This document shows, piece by piece, positions 1 to 11,628 of a stretch of DNA of 64,000 nt. How positions within the stretch are numbered: position 1 is the first letter of the stretch; each line of letters starts with the position of its first letter. The notes beneath the pieces were generated by a model. The model saw only the letters and a list, made by a program, of their open reading frames with translations, did no database searches and was not told the DNA's origin. Made by a program: the position numbers and the translations under genes. The stretch is from contig JAAGOF010000023.1 in assembly GCA_010645155.1 (NCBI GenBank), positions 242,421-306,420 of the forward strand, in the 5' to 3' direction. The DNA is from Tigriopus japonicus. Lineage: Eukaryota; Arthropoda; Copepoda; Harpacticoida; Harpacticidae.

Positions 1-759
1 ACAGGAAGTAAACGGAATTCGTTTTGCTCAGATGTTGATGGGCGATGGTCTCCGATCGACATGCCAGTAATTGACCAGGAAGCTTTGGATGCGGAAACTC
101 CTGACTATGTACCCATTGATTATTCTCAGAGTGGGGCTGGGATCCCCATCCCCATGGGACCTCGAATGTCTCCTGCCAGCTCGAATAGTGTCATTTCAGG
201 CACTCCCAATTCAACCGAATCTCGTTTCCCCGATTTCAACCATGATTCATTGATTGGTGTCCCTATGATCCCTTCCAGCCAGTCCAAAAAGGCCCAGTCA
301 TACATCCGGCACGACGATGACGACAGCTATGAGCATCCCAACCACATTCCCCAACGAGCTTACTCAATCAGTAGTGGGAAAGGATCCTCGGACTTGTCAA
401 GTTCTGGAGCTGGGGCGGCCAGGGTTCGAACCGGGTCCACCAGTCGTTTTATGGATATTCCAGGGCGAGGCAGTCGAAGTAAGCTGACCCCGTCCCCTTA
501 TGGCAAGACTCCACCGTCCGCTGCCTCCGGTGTACCTGCAGGGCAATCCCCTAAATTTATCGCCCGACTTGACTCCTTCTTTCGGAATCGAACCGGATCT
601 GTTCCTTCCAAATCAAATTTTATTCGACGTCGACGCCACCGAACTCAAAGTGAAGGCGAGAAAGACGAGAATGAAGAAGAGGAAGACGTTGAGGATGACA
701 GCCATAGCATCAATAGCAGTATGCAATCAGGAGGCGACGGTGCCCGGGGAAATCACTAA
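1..759 (+). CDS. C-terminal exon of an adaptor-like protein, possibly insulin receptor substrate (IRS)
   Basis: The frame is open from base 1 through the methionine at 61 to the TAA at 757-759, so the window cuts into a gene whose 5' part lies outside it. The visible ~252 residues are Ser/Pro/Gly-rich and disordered. Short tyrosine motifs (DYVPIDYS near the start) and a RAYSISSGKGSSD stretch recall the phospho-tyrosine tails of IRS/chico adaptors, which recruit PI3-kinase below insulin-like receptors. An Arg-rich patch (FIRRRRHRTQSEG) and a run of about 15 acidic residues lie near the C-terminus. No PH or PTB domain is in view, so the IRS assignment rests on composition and short motifs only. 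It could be another scaffold protein. A possible AATAAA lies at 1274-1279. Confidence 0.4.
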   Translation, partial: TGSKRNSFCSDVDGRWSPIDMPVIDQEALDAETPDYVPIDYSQSGAGIPIPMGPRMSPASSNSVISGTPNSTESRFPDFNHDSLIGVPMIPSSQSKKAQSYIRHDDDDSYEHPNHIPQRAYSISSGKGSSDLSSSGAGAARVRTGSTSRFMDIPGRGSRSKLTPSPYGKTPPSAASGVPAGQSPKFIARLDSFFRNRTGSVPSKSNFIRRRRHRTQSEGEKDENEEEEDVEDDSHSINSSMQSGGDGARGNH

Positions 760-2414
760 CGGAAAAGAAAGACCCTCATCATTTTTTGTCAAACAAAAGA
801 TACTTGTCTTTTGGTATTAGCCACTGGCTTTGGTCACTTAATGAGAAGGCTGTTCTGGTGCTAATCTGGTTCTTTTGTGGAAGCCAATTCATGAAACCCT
901 CAATAATCGGGATGGTTTCCCTCTCCTTACGGTGTCAAGCCAAATATTTCTTAATGATATTGTTGTGCTTGTTGTCAGTTCCATGTAACATGGGCTTCAA
1001 TCAGTCCAAATATGAAGTTTTCTTAAGCGGGGTCTCTTGCCATCCCTTCTGTGAAACGGATTTGTTATTCATATTATTATTGCTATTAAAGCTGTCTTAC
1101 GTTCAAAACGTTGACAAGAACACTTGCTGATGTTGATTCCATTTATTTGAAGGCATGGTTTGCAACTTTTGCCGTGTTGCTTGTCCGCAAGTCACAAAGA
1201 ATTTATAAGGTCGGCGGAGCAAGTATAGACTTTGGCGTTTTTTGCAAACAAGATTATCAATTTCAGGTTAATTAATAAATTTCAGATTAACCATTTCAGG
1301 TCCAATTGTAGCTCATAGACTTCTTTGTTTGGTCGTCTCTAAAAAGTCAGACATGCTGGGATATTAAATCTTCCGTCCAGCCCAAAAGTCGTGATTCCGG
1401 CTGAAAATTTAAAACCTATCAAAAATTGCAATAGTTATTATTTCTTAAAGAAGTCTACACTTGGTCCGCCGACTCTGCAGATGGGTTACTTCAACCTGGA
1501 CTCACCTTTTTTTCACAAAAATGAAGTGCCAATATCAAAGTTTTGAGGCTGGGAGATCATTTTTAAATAGGCGTCGGAAGGTGAAAAAGGAAAGTTGACA
1601 AATCAGGCACTACGAGTCCAGTTGAATAAGAATAAAGTAGAATGAATGAAAATACAACGAGGCACCCCATCAAGGCGTGGAAAAGCGGGAAGAGGCATTA
1701 ACCATGTACAAACAAAGGACAACAATCGATGACCAATTACAAAATGTTATCAAAATCGGGCATCGATCAGTCTCCGAAACGCCGAAATACCATCCAGCGC
1801 ACAAAAAGACAAAGGCAGAAGATTCCATAGATTCATTACTCAAACGAAGAAAGCATTTGGTATTTGCATCTTGCCCTAGCACGGTTTGCAAACTTTTTAG
1901 TCCAAGACATCTTTAATAATCCTCATACACACATCGCCAACATAAACTATAGCTTCCTCAGCGCTTTACATATATTTCGAACCTTTTGGAACATGTCTCC
2001 TTTGTAAATTTAAAAAAAAAGTTCACGCGACCCCTTTTGGTGCTTCGATCCCAAGGAAGACTCCAATAGCGCAAGCGATCATCATAGCTCTGACCAAGAA
2101 GCAAGGAAATCATTATTCTAGTGCTTCTTGCTCAGACCCACCGTCTCCCCTGCAAATACTATTTATGCACCTGCAAAGGAAGGGAGTAATGGCCAAAATC
2201 CAGCGGAGGGAGTTTCATTTTATTGGCGTCAATTAAAATGAAACGAGTGATGTCGGATCTTGACCATTCCTCCCTTCATTTGTGGGTGCATATGGTATTT
2301 TGTTGCCCAACTTATCCTTTTTGGGACTTCCGTTACAATTTTTCAACCCTGAAAATCAGTTAAACCACGGACATTCGTACTATCCAACTAGCATGCTTTG
2401 CTTACTCAATACCG
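760..2414. other. Intergenic, no gene recognised
   Basis: This holds the 3' flank of the preceding gene (AATAAA at 1274-1279) and AT-rich sequence. Overlapping ORFs on both strands at 1670-1916 are short, lack family motifs and look like chance. Confidence 0.5.
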
Positions 2415-3135
2415 GTATTAGGTAGTGATGTGACTTGGGCAAGTAATGAGTCATCACAAACACCCAAGAACAAGTTGTTGACAAGCATTACTTGGGCAAT
2501 ACACCAATACACTTCCCAAGCTCAAGGAACATCGGAAGATGCAGTTGCCGGCAGTTGCTCTTTGAAGAGTTAAGATACTTGCAGTGTGACTTAGAAGAAA
2601 AAATGTCAAGTTGCATTTTCGATGATCTTTTGACCTTAATAATTTAGCAATAAATAGTGGAAGTGATACAAAAAAATATTTCAATTTGGATAGCATTTGC
2701 AAAACCATGGTTTTTTTTGTTTCGGTTCTAGGCCACACATGATGCACTTTTGAGGCTAATCAAGACCGAGATTTAGAAGTCACACTTCCAGAACAATCTC
2801 GTTTACTCAGAGTTGCCGGCATGAAAAAGTAAAATGCCAAATCTTTTTTTGTATTCTCGAAATATTTTGCATTTCCCCATGTGAGAGAATTGAAGTGTGT
2901 AATTTTCTTAAAAATACATCCTTTCAAAGGTATGGGCCCTATTTAACTGAATCAGCCTGGTTTAGTGAAATTCGGATGGCAAGTTTATTCTTCGTTCATA
3001 GCAAATTTGGCAAACCTGTTAGCTGGGAAAAGTACTTGTACAAGCACCCAAGCTATGCCAAGCTTCAGCAAGCCCAAGCATTGTGCCAATACAGCTTGCC
3101 CAATCTCTTGTTTGCCCCCCATCACTAGTATTAGG
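2415..3135. mobile_element. Non-autonomous hAT element (MITE), 705 bp
   Basis: The element runs from 2423 to 3127. It starts TAGTGATGTGACTTGGGCAAG and ends with the inverted form (CATCACTA at 3120-3127, with GCTTGCCCAA inside it). It is flanked by a perfect 8-bp duplication GTATTAGG at 2415-2422 and 3128-3135. The 8-bp duplication and the TAGTGATG terminus are hallmarks of hAT transposons. No transposase frame is present. Variants of CTTGGGCAAG and CAAGCCCAAGC recur inside both ends as subterminal repeats. Confidence 0.8.
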
Positions 3136-3546
3136 AGCAAGCTCCGTTCACCTCAAGTACATCAGTTGGTGTGTTGGCTACTCAGTGCCTTGGTATAAAA
3201 GCCTACCATGACTTCTTCTGTGGACCATTCTCCGTCTATGAGACTTGCAAGTTATTGTGGCGTCTGAGATGTAATAGTAATAGGGATGTCATTCTCTAGT
3301 AAATGCAACTTTTGCAATTTTCTCGTTTATTTCCATATTTTGCAATTTTTCAGGTTGTGTACAATTTTTAGTAATTTTCATGTATTTTCCTAAGATTCCC
3401 GCCAGAAACCTGTTCCATTTGTGCAAAAACTGGTTTTAAGTACAACAATTATTCTAAGTGGCTAAAATAGTGGATAAAATATCAGACGACAACTTTATGG
3501 GCTTTTGCAGTCCCTACATTGAATAATGATAAATATATCTGACCGC
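3136..3546. other. Intergenic spacer between two hAT elements
   Basis: AT-rich, with several TTTTGCAATTTT-like runs. No gene or element was recognised. Confidence 0.5.
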
Positions 3547-4521
3547 AGTTTGATCAGACCTGTTCAATTATCTTATCTAGATCAAAGATAAAGATAAAAG
3601 ATAGTTTATCTTTTATCTTTATCTAGCTACTTTTTTCGGGAAAGTATCTTAAACTATCTTTATCTAGATACTTTTTTCGGGAAAGTATCTTAAACTATCT
3701 TTATCTAGATACTTTTTCGGGAAAGTATCTTAAACTATCTTTATCTAGATACTTTTTTCGGGAAAGTATCTTAAACTATCTTTATCTAGATACTTTTTCG
3801 GGAAAGTATCTTAAACAATCTTGATCTAGATACTTTTTTCGGGAAAGTATCTTAAACTATCTTTATCTAGATACTTTTTTCGGGAAAGTATCTTAAACTA
3901 TCTTTATCTAGATATTTTTTTCGGGAAAGTATCTTAAACTATCTTTATCTAGATACTTTTTCGGGAAAGTATCTTAAACAATCTTGATCTAGATACTTTT
4001 TTCGGGAAAGTATCTTAAAGTATCTTGATCTAGATACTTTTTTCGGGAAAGTATCTTAAACTATCTTTTGAGTGAGGAATCTGAGGATGCATTCATTATC
4101 CACTTTGAGGAAGGGTGCATAATGCATCCACTCTCAGTGTGCATAATGCGTCCATCCTCAAGTCTTAACACGTATAATGCATCCACTTTCAATGTGCATA
4201 ATGCACAAATAATTTGACATTATGCATAATGAAGAAAAGTTTCTAGAAGTATCTTATATAGATACGTTTTGTGAAAAGTATCTTGAAGTATCTTATCTAG
4301 ATACTTTTTCGGGAAAGTATCTTAAAGTATCTTTATCTAGATACTTTTTTCGGGAAAATATCTTAAAGTATCTTTATCTAGATACTGTTTTCGGGAAAGT
4401 ATCTTTATCTAGATACTTTTTCAGGAAAGTATCTTAAACTATCTTTATCTAGATACTTTGCGGAAAATACTATCTTGTCTAGATACTTTTTCAAAGTATC
4501 TTGAACAGGTCTGAGTTTGAT
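3547..4521. mobile_element. Non-autonomous hAT element carrying a 41-bp hairpin minisatellite
   Basis: The element spans 3555-4513 (959 bp). A 13-bp perfect terminal inverted repeat, CAGACCTGTTCAA, lies at 3555-3567 and inverted at 4501-4513. A perfect 8-bp duplication AGTTTGAT flanks it at 3547-3554 and 4514-4521. Almost all of the interior is a tandem array. There are about 11 units of ~41 bp at ~3600-4065 and about five more, shorter units at ~4240-4500. They are separated by a block of GTGCATAATGCATCC-type repeats. Each unit contains AGATACTTT and AAAGTATCT around a short loop, so every unit can fold into a hairpin. There is no transposase. Confidence 0.88.
3600..4065. repeat. 41-bp tandem repeat array inside the hAT element
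   Basis: About 11 near-identical head-to-tail units are visible (core TATCTTTATCTAGATAC, then a T-run, CGGGAAAGTATCTTAAAC). Units differ mainly in the length of the T-run and by single bases. Two units share a TTGATCTAG variant, which suggests multi-unit duplication. Confidence 0.9.
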
Positions 4522-5637
4522 GGCAGCACATTGGAAAGTGCATTCCGAATTATCTTGGAGTTAAAACTTTTCACTGAGTCATTAAAGTTTGCCTCAAGTT
4601 CATATTAGTGATGGATTTAATTTGATTTCAATCTGTTCAATCTTTTAGAACTGCCACCAATGCCATTGATCTTGATGGCACCCCAGGCCCGAATTCTTCA
4701 ATAACAGGCTCACTTTTTGGATATTCTCTATAAACGAACGGACTTTTCGCAGAAGTGACAAATGTACAGTTTACGTGAATTGGCAGTCACAATGAATTAT
4801 CGCGCGCAAAAATGATTGAACAAATTGAAAATCAGATTGAACTCTTTCTGTTGTTGATACTTATGCATTCGTATTTGGCATCAATATCAAATTTTCAAGC
4901 CCTGAATAATTCGAGTCAAAAGCCATAATTTACGCCATTAATAACGCCATTAATAACATAATAACGCCATTTTTATTATTATTTGTACTTTCCTCAAACT
5001 CGTGTGAAACGTTCAAAGGCTTGTGCAACGAGAGATTCTTAGAAAAGCTAAACAACTTTTTGACGTATAGTATCCTTCAAACCGCAGTTTTCCCTCAACA
5101 AAACTTTGCAAGACCTACACAATCTAGTAACCCTGACACAAACTTTGTCCAATCAGAATCGAGGTCCCGTAGAGGACGGTCTAATCCAAAGACATCTTAA
5201 TTTCTCAGGACGAATTACAGAAATACAGCTTAAGGCCTGTCATTGTACTAAAATGAGAGGTTATTTCAAAGCAGTAAATGTTCCGTTGAATTTTCATTGT
5301 AGTAACTCGGCCTTAAGTGGTATTCTGTAATATATCCTTCGTTGAGTCATCCTTGTCTAATCAGAGAAGACTGACCTTTGCGCTTCTTTTATATTAAGGC
5401 TTTAGGTGCCACGATCTGGAGTGCCACTCGCTCGCGCGGTGTACCCTAAACTCTTGGCCCCTTCCTTTAAATTTATCATTTTATTGAAAATGGTGACCAG
5501 TTTAGGTTTAGAAGGCGCAAATTTTGATAAAGGACCCAACAACCAGTACCAAAGTGATGCATAAAAGTAAACGAAGGAAAAACAAAATGAGATTGTCAGT
5601 TTGCAAGATTGCGAGTTTTTCAAATATTTTTTCCACT
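4522..5637. other. Intergenic, 3' flank of the sphingosine kinase gene
   Basis: No supported gene. A short plus ORF at 5106-5330 matches no family I know. TTTATT at 5480-5485 is an AATAAA on the minus strand, about 150 bp beyond the stop of the next gene, and is its probable poly(A) signal. Confidence 0.5.
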
Positions 5638-6984
5638 CTATCGAGTCAAAGTCTTCCAGGATTTCGGTCTGACAATGCCTTGAATGCCCTTTGTTTCCAA
5701 GACTTCACCATCTAGACTCAAATATCCTTCATTGTCAGTCGGCTCCAATCGAAATCCAATGATCGGCATCATATCCACAGCAGCATTCTTGATGTGTTTG
5801 CCAGTTTCAACCTCCATGAAAATTTTCATCAGATCAGCTTTCTTCGCCTCTTTACGAATGAGCAACATCCATAGCAAACCATCATTGGGATCACATGAGG
5901 GAGCGATCCATTCTCTTTCTCCAATGTAAGGCATGTTTATGATATTGACAGAGGTGAATTCATCGTGTTCCACTTCCCAAAAATCTGGAAGATCCTCATC
6001 CAAAGGCGGCAAATTCCATTGAATGTCTCGATTGCCCTCGGCTTTTAGATAAGATATTTTCACTTGATAGTTTTTCCTTGAGGTGATTCGATGCATTGCC
6101 CAAATCGTGAAACGAAGTGATCCAAGAGACCTTAGTGCCTCACTTTCTATGTCAATATCAGCAATGATCCCATACGTTAACGACAAAAAAGCAACACGAT
6201 CTTCTTGGTTCTCTTGCTGAACCAAGAAGGAGTCAATTTCCGTCGAACGACCTCGGAGAACATTGAATAAAGCAAAATGAATCCCTTTGCCGTCAAAACG
6301 ATAGCCGGAGAAATGAACCAATGAGCGGTTTAATCCGTTGCCTGATCCAACTGGAAAAGGAACAATATGAACTCGTTGAAAGATGTCTTCCGCGTCGTCT
6401 CTTTCGTAAATCCCATTGACAACTTCATGAACGAGTCCATCGCCAGCAAAGACGAGAATCGTCCTGAATTTGGTCAGGTCAGCATTGATCACGATGTCTT
6501 TCCCGTGATTCTGATGCCTAGTTTCCACAAGATTCAATTGAAATCCGACACTTTGGAGGAGGGGGCAGATTTTCCGGCTCAATTTCTTGGCCAAACCTTG
6601 ACCAGATTTGGGATTGACTAATACTAGAATGCTCTTGTTTGGGGGCAAATTGGGGAGAGGAAAGCATCTTTGGAAGGCTTTAATCCAAATTAATGACACT
6701 GCCTCTGGTTCCTTCAAATGTGAGGATGAATGCACGTTGAAAGTCTTAATTTTGAATGTCTCAGGATCAAATGCAATCAATTGGAACAATCCATTTTCTT
6801 CCTCCCCAGCCAGAATTGATTGGCAGGAGATGAGATATGTCCTGGGTATATGAATTATTCTGCCTTTTAAAATGTCAATTGGTTTGAAAGTGACTCCTTG
6901 AGTAGTCAGAGTGGCGATGTAGGATCGGCTTTTCCTATTGAATTTGACGATGAACTCTTCTTGTAGAAGAAACGACATCTTCAA
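5638..6984 (-). CDS. Sphingosine kinase, intronless
   Basis: This 448-residue protein should phosphorylate sphingosine to sphingosine-1-phosphate with ATP. The diacylglycerol-kinase catalytic fold shows NPKSGQG at residues 124-130 and the nucleotide-binding GDGLVHEVVNG at 181-191. PVGSGNGL follows at 211-218, and the sphingosine-kinase-type block YGIIADIDIESEALRSLG comes near 271-288. The C-terminal SLDGE near residue 425 is the conserved closing motif. The N-terminal ~110 residues look like the PH-like region of sphingosine/ceramide kinases. Ceramide kinase is less likely because of the IADIDIESE block. Two starts are possible (Met1 or Met3). The whole coding region is one uninterrupted exon, unlike most other genes here, so a retrocopy origin or intron loss is possible. 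The frame is intact. Confidence 0.85.
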   Translation of the reverse strand: MKMSFLLQEEFIVKFNRKSRSYIATLTTQGVTFKPIDILKGRIIHIPRTYLISCQSILAGEEENGLFQLIAFDPETFKIKTFNVHSSSHLKEPEAVSLIWIKAFQRCFPLPNLPPNKSILVLVNPKSGQGLAKKLSRKICPLLQSVGFQLNLVETRHQNHGKDIVINADLTKFRTILVFAGDGLVHEVVNGIYERDDAEDIFQRVHIVPFPVGSGNGLNRSLVHFSGYRFDGKGIHFALFNVLRGRSTEIDSFLVQQENQEDRVAFLSLTYGIIADIDIESEALRSLGSLRFTIWAMHRITSRKNYQVKISYLKAEGNRDIQWNLPPLDEDLPDFWEVEHDEFTSVNIINMPYIGEREWIAPSCDPNDGLLWMLLIRKEAKKADLMKIFMEVETGKHIKNAAVDMMPIIGFRLEPTDNEGYLSLDGEVLETKGIQGIVRPKSWKTLTR

Positions 6985-8522
6985 ATCACTTCACTTCACT
7001 CTGGAGTGTTTCTTAGAGTCTCCTGGCTTCATCAGACTTTTTACCATCTTCACATTTTTTGGAGAAGCGGGTTCTACCAGTGATAACTGGCTGGTACCTG
7101 AGATATTGCGTTTGGCATCAAGCAACGCATCCTCTTCTGAATGGGTTATGTTGGTCACGCACTCGCATAATCCACCACAAAACAGGTTTCAAATAAATAA
7201 TCCTTCCTTTTTTAAATAATATTTAGATTCACTTCACACTCAAATCATAGGCAAAAATGGTTCAGTTCTCATTGCTGGATTAAATACCACGCCTTTTCAG
7301 GTTTGATGGAATTTAACATGAGTTTGGTCTAGTCTGTTTGGTTTTTCAAGCCAAACTAGAAATAATATTGGGTGCCATGTATCGTACGCAAACATGTGTG
7401 TGGCAACTACACTATCCGGTTCGTACTTTATCCAAAGTGCTTGGCTGAAATGAACGGCGTTGCCATCATCGTATCTATTCTGTGGTATTGAGCGGGTAGA
7501 AGATTGGTTCATGTCCTGCTTCCGAGTACGCGGGAAAGAAGCGCCTGTTGCGTTATGTCGCTGACGTTCCATTTGCTGGTACTGCGTATAACCATTAGGC
7601 ACTAAATCCGGAGGAAATCCAATGTGCCAATGATTGTCTTTGGCTTGGGGATAGACGACATAATGTAGTCTGATGCAGTCCACCTTCAGGCAACTACTTC
7701 AGTTATCTGTCTGAACTTGCTCATTTTTGTTCAAAGTTTATCCTTGAACGTGAGGGCAAATCGTTGTTGCGGTAGACCACATGAGGATGGATCAATCAGA
7801 TTTTGAAAAAAACCCAGAATAAACTCCACTTTATTGAGAGAAGTAAGGTCACTCAAGATCGATAAGAAATGATTAAAAGTTGCATAAATGCAAACAAATT
7901 ACCGACCGTAATTAGCGTTTCAATGTTCAACTCTTACCGTAGGTAAACGTTACCTAAAACGGGCAATTTAATCCCCCTTTTATCTTCGGAAGTGCAAGTC
8001 TTCAAGAGTTCAAGGGCTTCAAAAGGGATTTAGGATAGTATCATTTTGAGAGTGGACAACATGAAATAAAATTTAGATGTTATAAATAAAACATTTCACA
8101 TTCCTTATCACATAAAACGCCACTTTTACCACAAGAATGAGTACTTCTTTGGCCTCCAAAAGCCACAAATGTCGTTTTTCCCGTCAAATTTCGTTCGAGT
8201 TTAATTCTTTCGCCATGGAACCTCAGTTATGTATTTTTGAGCTCGCAACTCCAATGTACTGAACGGTTGGACTGTGCAGTTGTCAACTTCCATTTACTGG
8301 ACTCTTGATTGTACCCGCTCAAATTTAACCTCAAAACTGTCACCGTCCTCAGCGCAATCCCAGCTTGATGCCAAGGCAATTGCGGAAAATCCGTCACCCT
8401 GGACAAGTCTGTTCTCCCAATCAAAACAACAACATTGGATACACGCATGTAAACATTGAAGACACGTGAGGAAGAAAAAACTCAACTTTTCGAACCAATA
8501 AAAGAACTTGAATGCCATAAAA
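6985..8522. other. Intergenic between sphingosine kinase and DDX10
   Basis: This is the shared upstream region of two divergent genes. A minus-strand 128-codon ORF (7297-7683) is listed separately. The minus frames at 8227-8518 overlap one another and show no recognised motif. No clear TATA box is seen. Confidence 0.45.
7297..7683 (-). CDS. Unrecognised ORF, possible exon
   Basis: This is a 128-codon open frame with balanced composition. It is rich in His, Tyr and Trp (for example HWHIGFPPDLVPNGYTQY). No domain, signal peptide or membrane segment was recognised, and no convincing splice sites were placed. It may be an exon, a transposon remnant or chance. The only support is length and a non-simple sequence. 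Confidence 0.2.
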   Translation of the reverse strand: MDCIRLHYVVYPQAKDNHWHIGFPPDLVPNGYTQYQQMERQRHNATGASFPRTRKQDMNQSSTRSIPQNRYDDGNAVHFSQALWIKYEPDSVVATHMFAYDTWHPILFLVWLEKPNRLDQTHVKFHQT

Positions 8523-11500
8523 ATGAGCGGTACGTCTCATGTGGCTCAAAAGGGCATGAAAAAGAATCTGAGTGGGAAAAAGTCCAAAAAGAAGTTGGTA
8601 CAAAAATGGAACAAGAAGAAACGTCCCAAAAAGACCGAATTGGAGAGCCAAGAGATAGCTCAATTAGAAATCAAATTGAAACAGGTAATTTGTGGGATGA
8701 ACGCTCTTAAGTTTATGATTCACGATAGTTACAGTTGGGTGAATTTGTAAGGTATAGGTGAACCTGATTGATTGATTTATCAACACCGGCCACCTACCAT
8801 ATTTGAGGCCCGCCACACACTACATTATTTGTCCAATGGCAATAAACATAATTGCGGTTTATCTTATCCAATGCAGAAAATCGATCCTAAATCCATTAAG
8901 ACGTTCTTGGACCTGCCTTTGTCCTCTTTGACCACCAAGGGTTTGAAAGATTCGGGCTTCACCAAACCCACCGCCATTCAAACCCAATCGTTGATCTATT
9001 CTTTGGCCGAGAAAGACGTTTTAGGGGCCTCGAAAACGGGTTCGGGCAAGACTTTAGCCTTTCTGATCCCCCTCATTGAGAAGCTTTACCGACTGAAATG
9101 GACCAAACTGGATGGATTGGGAGCTTTGGTCATCACACCCACTCGAGAATTGGCCTATCAAATCTTTGAACAATTACGCGATGTTGGCCGACATCACGAC
9201 TTTTCCGCCGGTTTGGTTATCGGAGGCAAGGATCTGCATTACGAATCGCGTCGGATGGGGGAATGTAATATCGTGATTTGCACTCCCGGACGTCTGTTAC
9301 AACACATGGACGAGAATCCCCAATTCGATGCCGGTACCATGAAGGTGAGTCCATTCGTTCGGAGTCTTGTTTAAGAGCTACCTCGAAGAGAACTTTGAAA
9401 GGCTGTGTTTTTCAGATGCTGATTTTGGATGAGGCGGATCGTTGTTTAGAGATGGGTTTTGCCGATCAAATGAATGCCATTGTCAATAACTTGCCTCCCG
9501 AGAGACAGACCCTACTCTTCTCGGCTACCCAAACTCGATCTATCAAAGATTTAGCTCGGCTGAGTCTTCAGAATCCGGTCTATGTCTCGGTTCATGAGCA
9601 TTCGGCTAAAGCTACGCCGGATCAGCTCCAGGAATATTACATTGTCTGTGATTTGTCTCAGAAAATGAGCATGCTGTGGTCATTTGTGAAGAACAACGCG
9701 CGAAAGAAGATCTTGGTGTTTGTGCAATGCTGCAAGCAAGCCAAATATTTCACTGAGCTCTTCCGAAGGCTCCGGTCGCCCACTCAAATCACGGCCTTGT
9801 ATGGGACTTTGAATCAGCTCAGACGTATGGCGATTTACAAAGAGTTCTGTGAAGCCGAACGAGGTGTCCTCTTTGCCACGGATATTGCTGCTCGAGGATT
9901 AGGTAAGACGTTGGTTTGATTTTCTTCATTTAACATCAGAAGGGATACATGTTTTTCGCAAAATGATTTGAAGCCAAAATGGGGATAATTTGCTAGTCTC
10001 GTATAAATGACATAAATCATTTCAGACTTTCCAACGGTGGATTGGGTGCTTCAACTAGATTGTCCAGAAGATTGGAAGATCTACAATCATAGAGTGGGGA
10101 GAACGGCCAGAAATACGGCCACTGGATCGACTCTTCTGGTTCTCATGCCCTCGGAAGAGGAGTCTATGATGAAGCAACTCCGGGCACATAAATTCACAAT
10201 CAACAAGGAAGAGTAAGCATTTAAAAAGTATCCAAATATCATAGGATGGTTAAGAAACGGTAAATAATTTCTTCCAGGGTCAATCCTCGCAAACTTCTCA
10301 ACATTCAGAGGAAAATTCAAGCCAATTTGGCGAGTGACCCAGAGTTGAAAGAGACCGCAAAGAGAGCGTTCCAGCATTATATCAAGTCAATCTACTTGAT
10401 GAAGGATAAAACCGTATTTGACGTGTTTGCTCTTGATGTGGATGCATTTGCAGTCTCTTTGGGTTTGGCCGCAGCCCCGAGAATTCCATTCCTCGAAAAG
10501 CACATGCGGATTCAGGCCGCTAAACGAAGGAAAGAGGAGCTAAATCAAACGCCAACTGAAAACGAAAACGGAGACGGAAAGGCTGTCCCAAAGAGACAAG
10601 AGGACGATAAAATGCGTCTTATGGACTCTTCCGACGATGAAGGTACGATTAAATTCAATGGTTTCTAAAGCACATGGTGTGATAAGTATTTTTTTAGACG
10701 GTGATGATGTGATAACCGTGAAAAGGAAGGACCACGCCATTGGTAATGAGGGCTCGGATGAAGAAGATGGTGACCAAAATCTTATGCCTCTTTTGGGGAG
10801 AGGTTCATCCAAAGTGGTGACCAAAGCCGCTGCGGTCAAAAAGGCCTTAAAGAAGAATATTCAATTGAATCAGAAAGTCAAGTTCGATGACGATGGTGAA
10901 GCCCACGAGGATGATCCGGCAATTCAACCCAAAGCCTCCAAGGAAGGCCAATTGTACGAAGGAAACGATTCTTCCGAGAAACCTGGTGGTGGTATTGACA
11001 TAGAGAAGGCTAGAATGGTTTTGAAGGCCGAGGATGCATTCGACAGAAAAACTGAACGGGCGAGGATCAGGGAAGTGCACAAGGAAAAGAAGAGAAAGGA
11101 AAAGGAACTCAAGAATAAACGGAGGAAAGAACAGGAGGGTGAGACCGGTGAAGATCCTGGTTCTGAAGATCAAGAGGAAGAGGACAATGATGTTGGCGAA
11201 GGACCTAACTTGGATTGGTTGCCCGATCCCGACAAGATCTATGGCAAGAAGGAATCCGTGTCGAGTGATTCCGAGGATGAAGAAGAGGGGTCGGAGGATG
11301 GAAGGTAGGAGAGTCAAATCAGTTATAAATGGTATAACAAAAAAACAAATCAAGAGCTTTTTGTTGATATCACATAAGTGGGGCCTAGAATCTACTATTG
11401 TATGAAAAACATTAACGTGTATTTCTCTGAACATTTTCAGTGGAACTAAGCGGAAATGGAAGCCCCCAAAGAAGCCCAAAACTGGAACGTCGAAGAAAGC

Positions 11501-11591
11501 CAGGATTGAGGCAGAACAGAGTAGTGACGACGACGATCTCGAGCAATTGCAAGATAACGAGGCATTGGCTCTCCAACTCTTGGGTAATTGA
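8523..11591 (+). CDS. DDX10: ATP-dependent RNA helicase DDX10 / Dbp4
   Basis: A nucleolar DEAD-box helicase of the small-subunit processome, acting on U14 snoRNA in 18S rRNA maturation. The seven exons are 8523-8684, 8877-9344, 9416-9902, 10026-10212, 10278-10642, 10698-11304 and 11441-11591. They join in frame with GT-AG borders to give 808 residues, close to the human protein (~875). Motifs include the Q motif GFTKPTAIQ, ASKTGSGKT (~105-113), PTRELA, DEAD (~215-218) with FSAT following, ARGLDFP and HRVGRTAR. The Dbp4-specific extension follows (AFQHYIKSIYLMKDK, then a Lys/Glu-rich charged tail). The C-terminus reads KRKWKPPKKPK before an acidic end. The start at 8523 gives a basic N-terminus (KKNLSGKKSKKK) typical of the family. 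AATAAA lies at 11629-11634. Confidence 0.95.
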
Positions 11592-11628
11592 AACATGTGT
11601 ATGTATTTCCAACAAGAAAATATATCGA

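Noticed and set aside
4222..4437. Periodic 71-codon ORF
   Set aside because: It is a translation of the tandem repeat inside the MITE.
3600..4500. CRISPR-like array
   Set aside because: Units are contiguous with no unique spacers, lie inside a hAT element, and the genome is eukaryotic.
8227..8518. Minus-strand frames with a DWEN-like phrase that briefly suggested a lacZ-like fragment
   Set aside because: Only a few residues agree, neighbouring bases do not align, and two overlapping frames are equally open.
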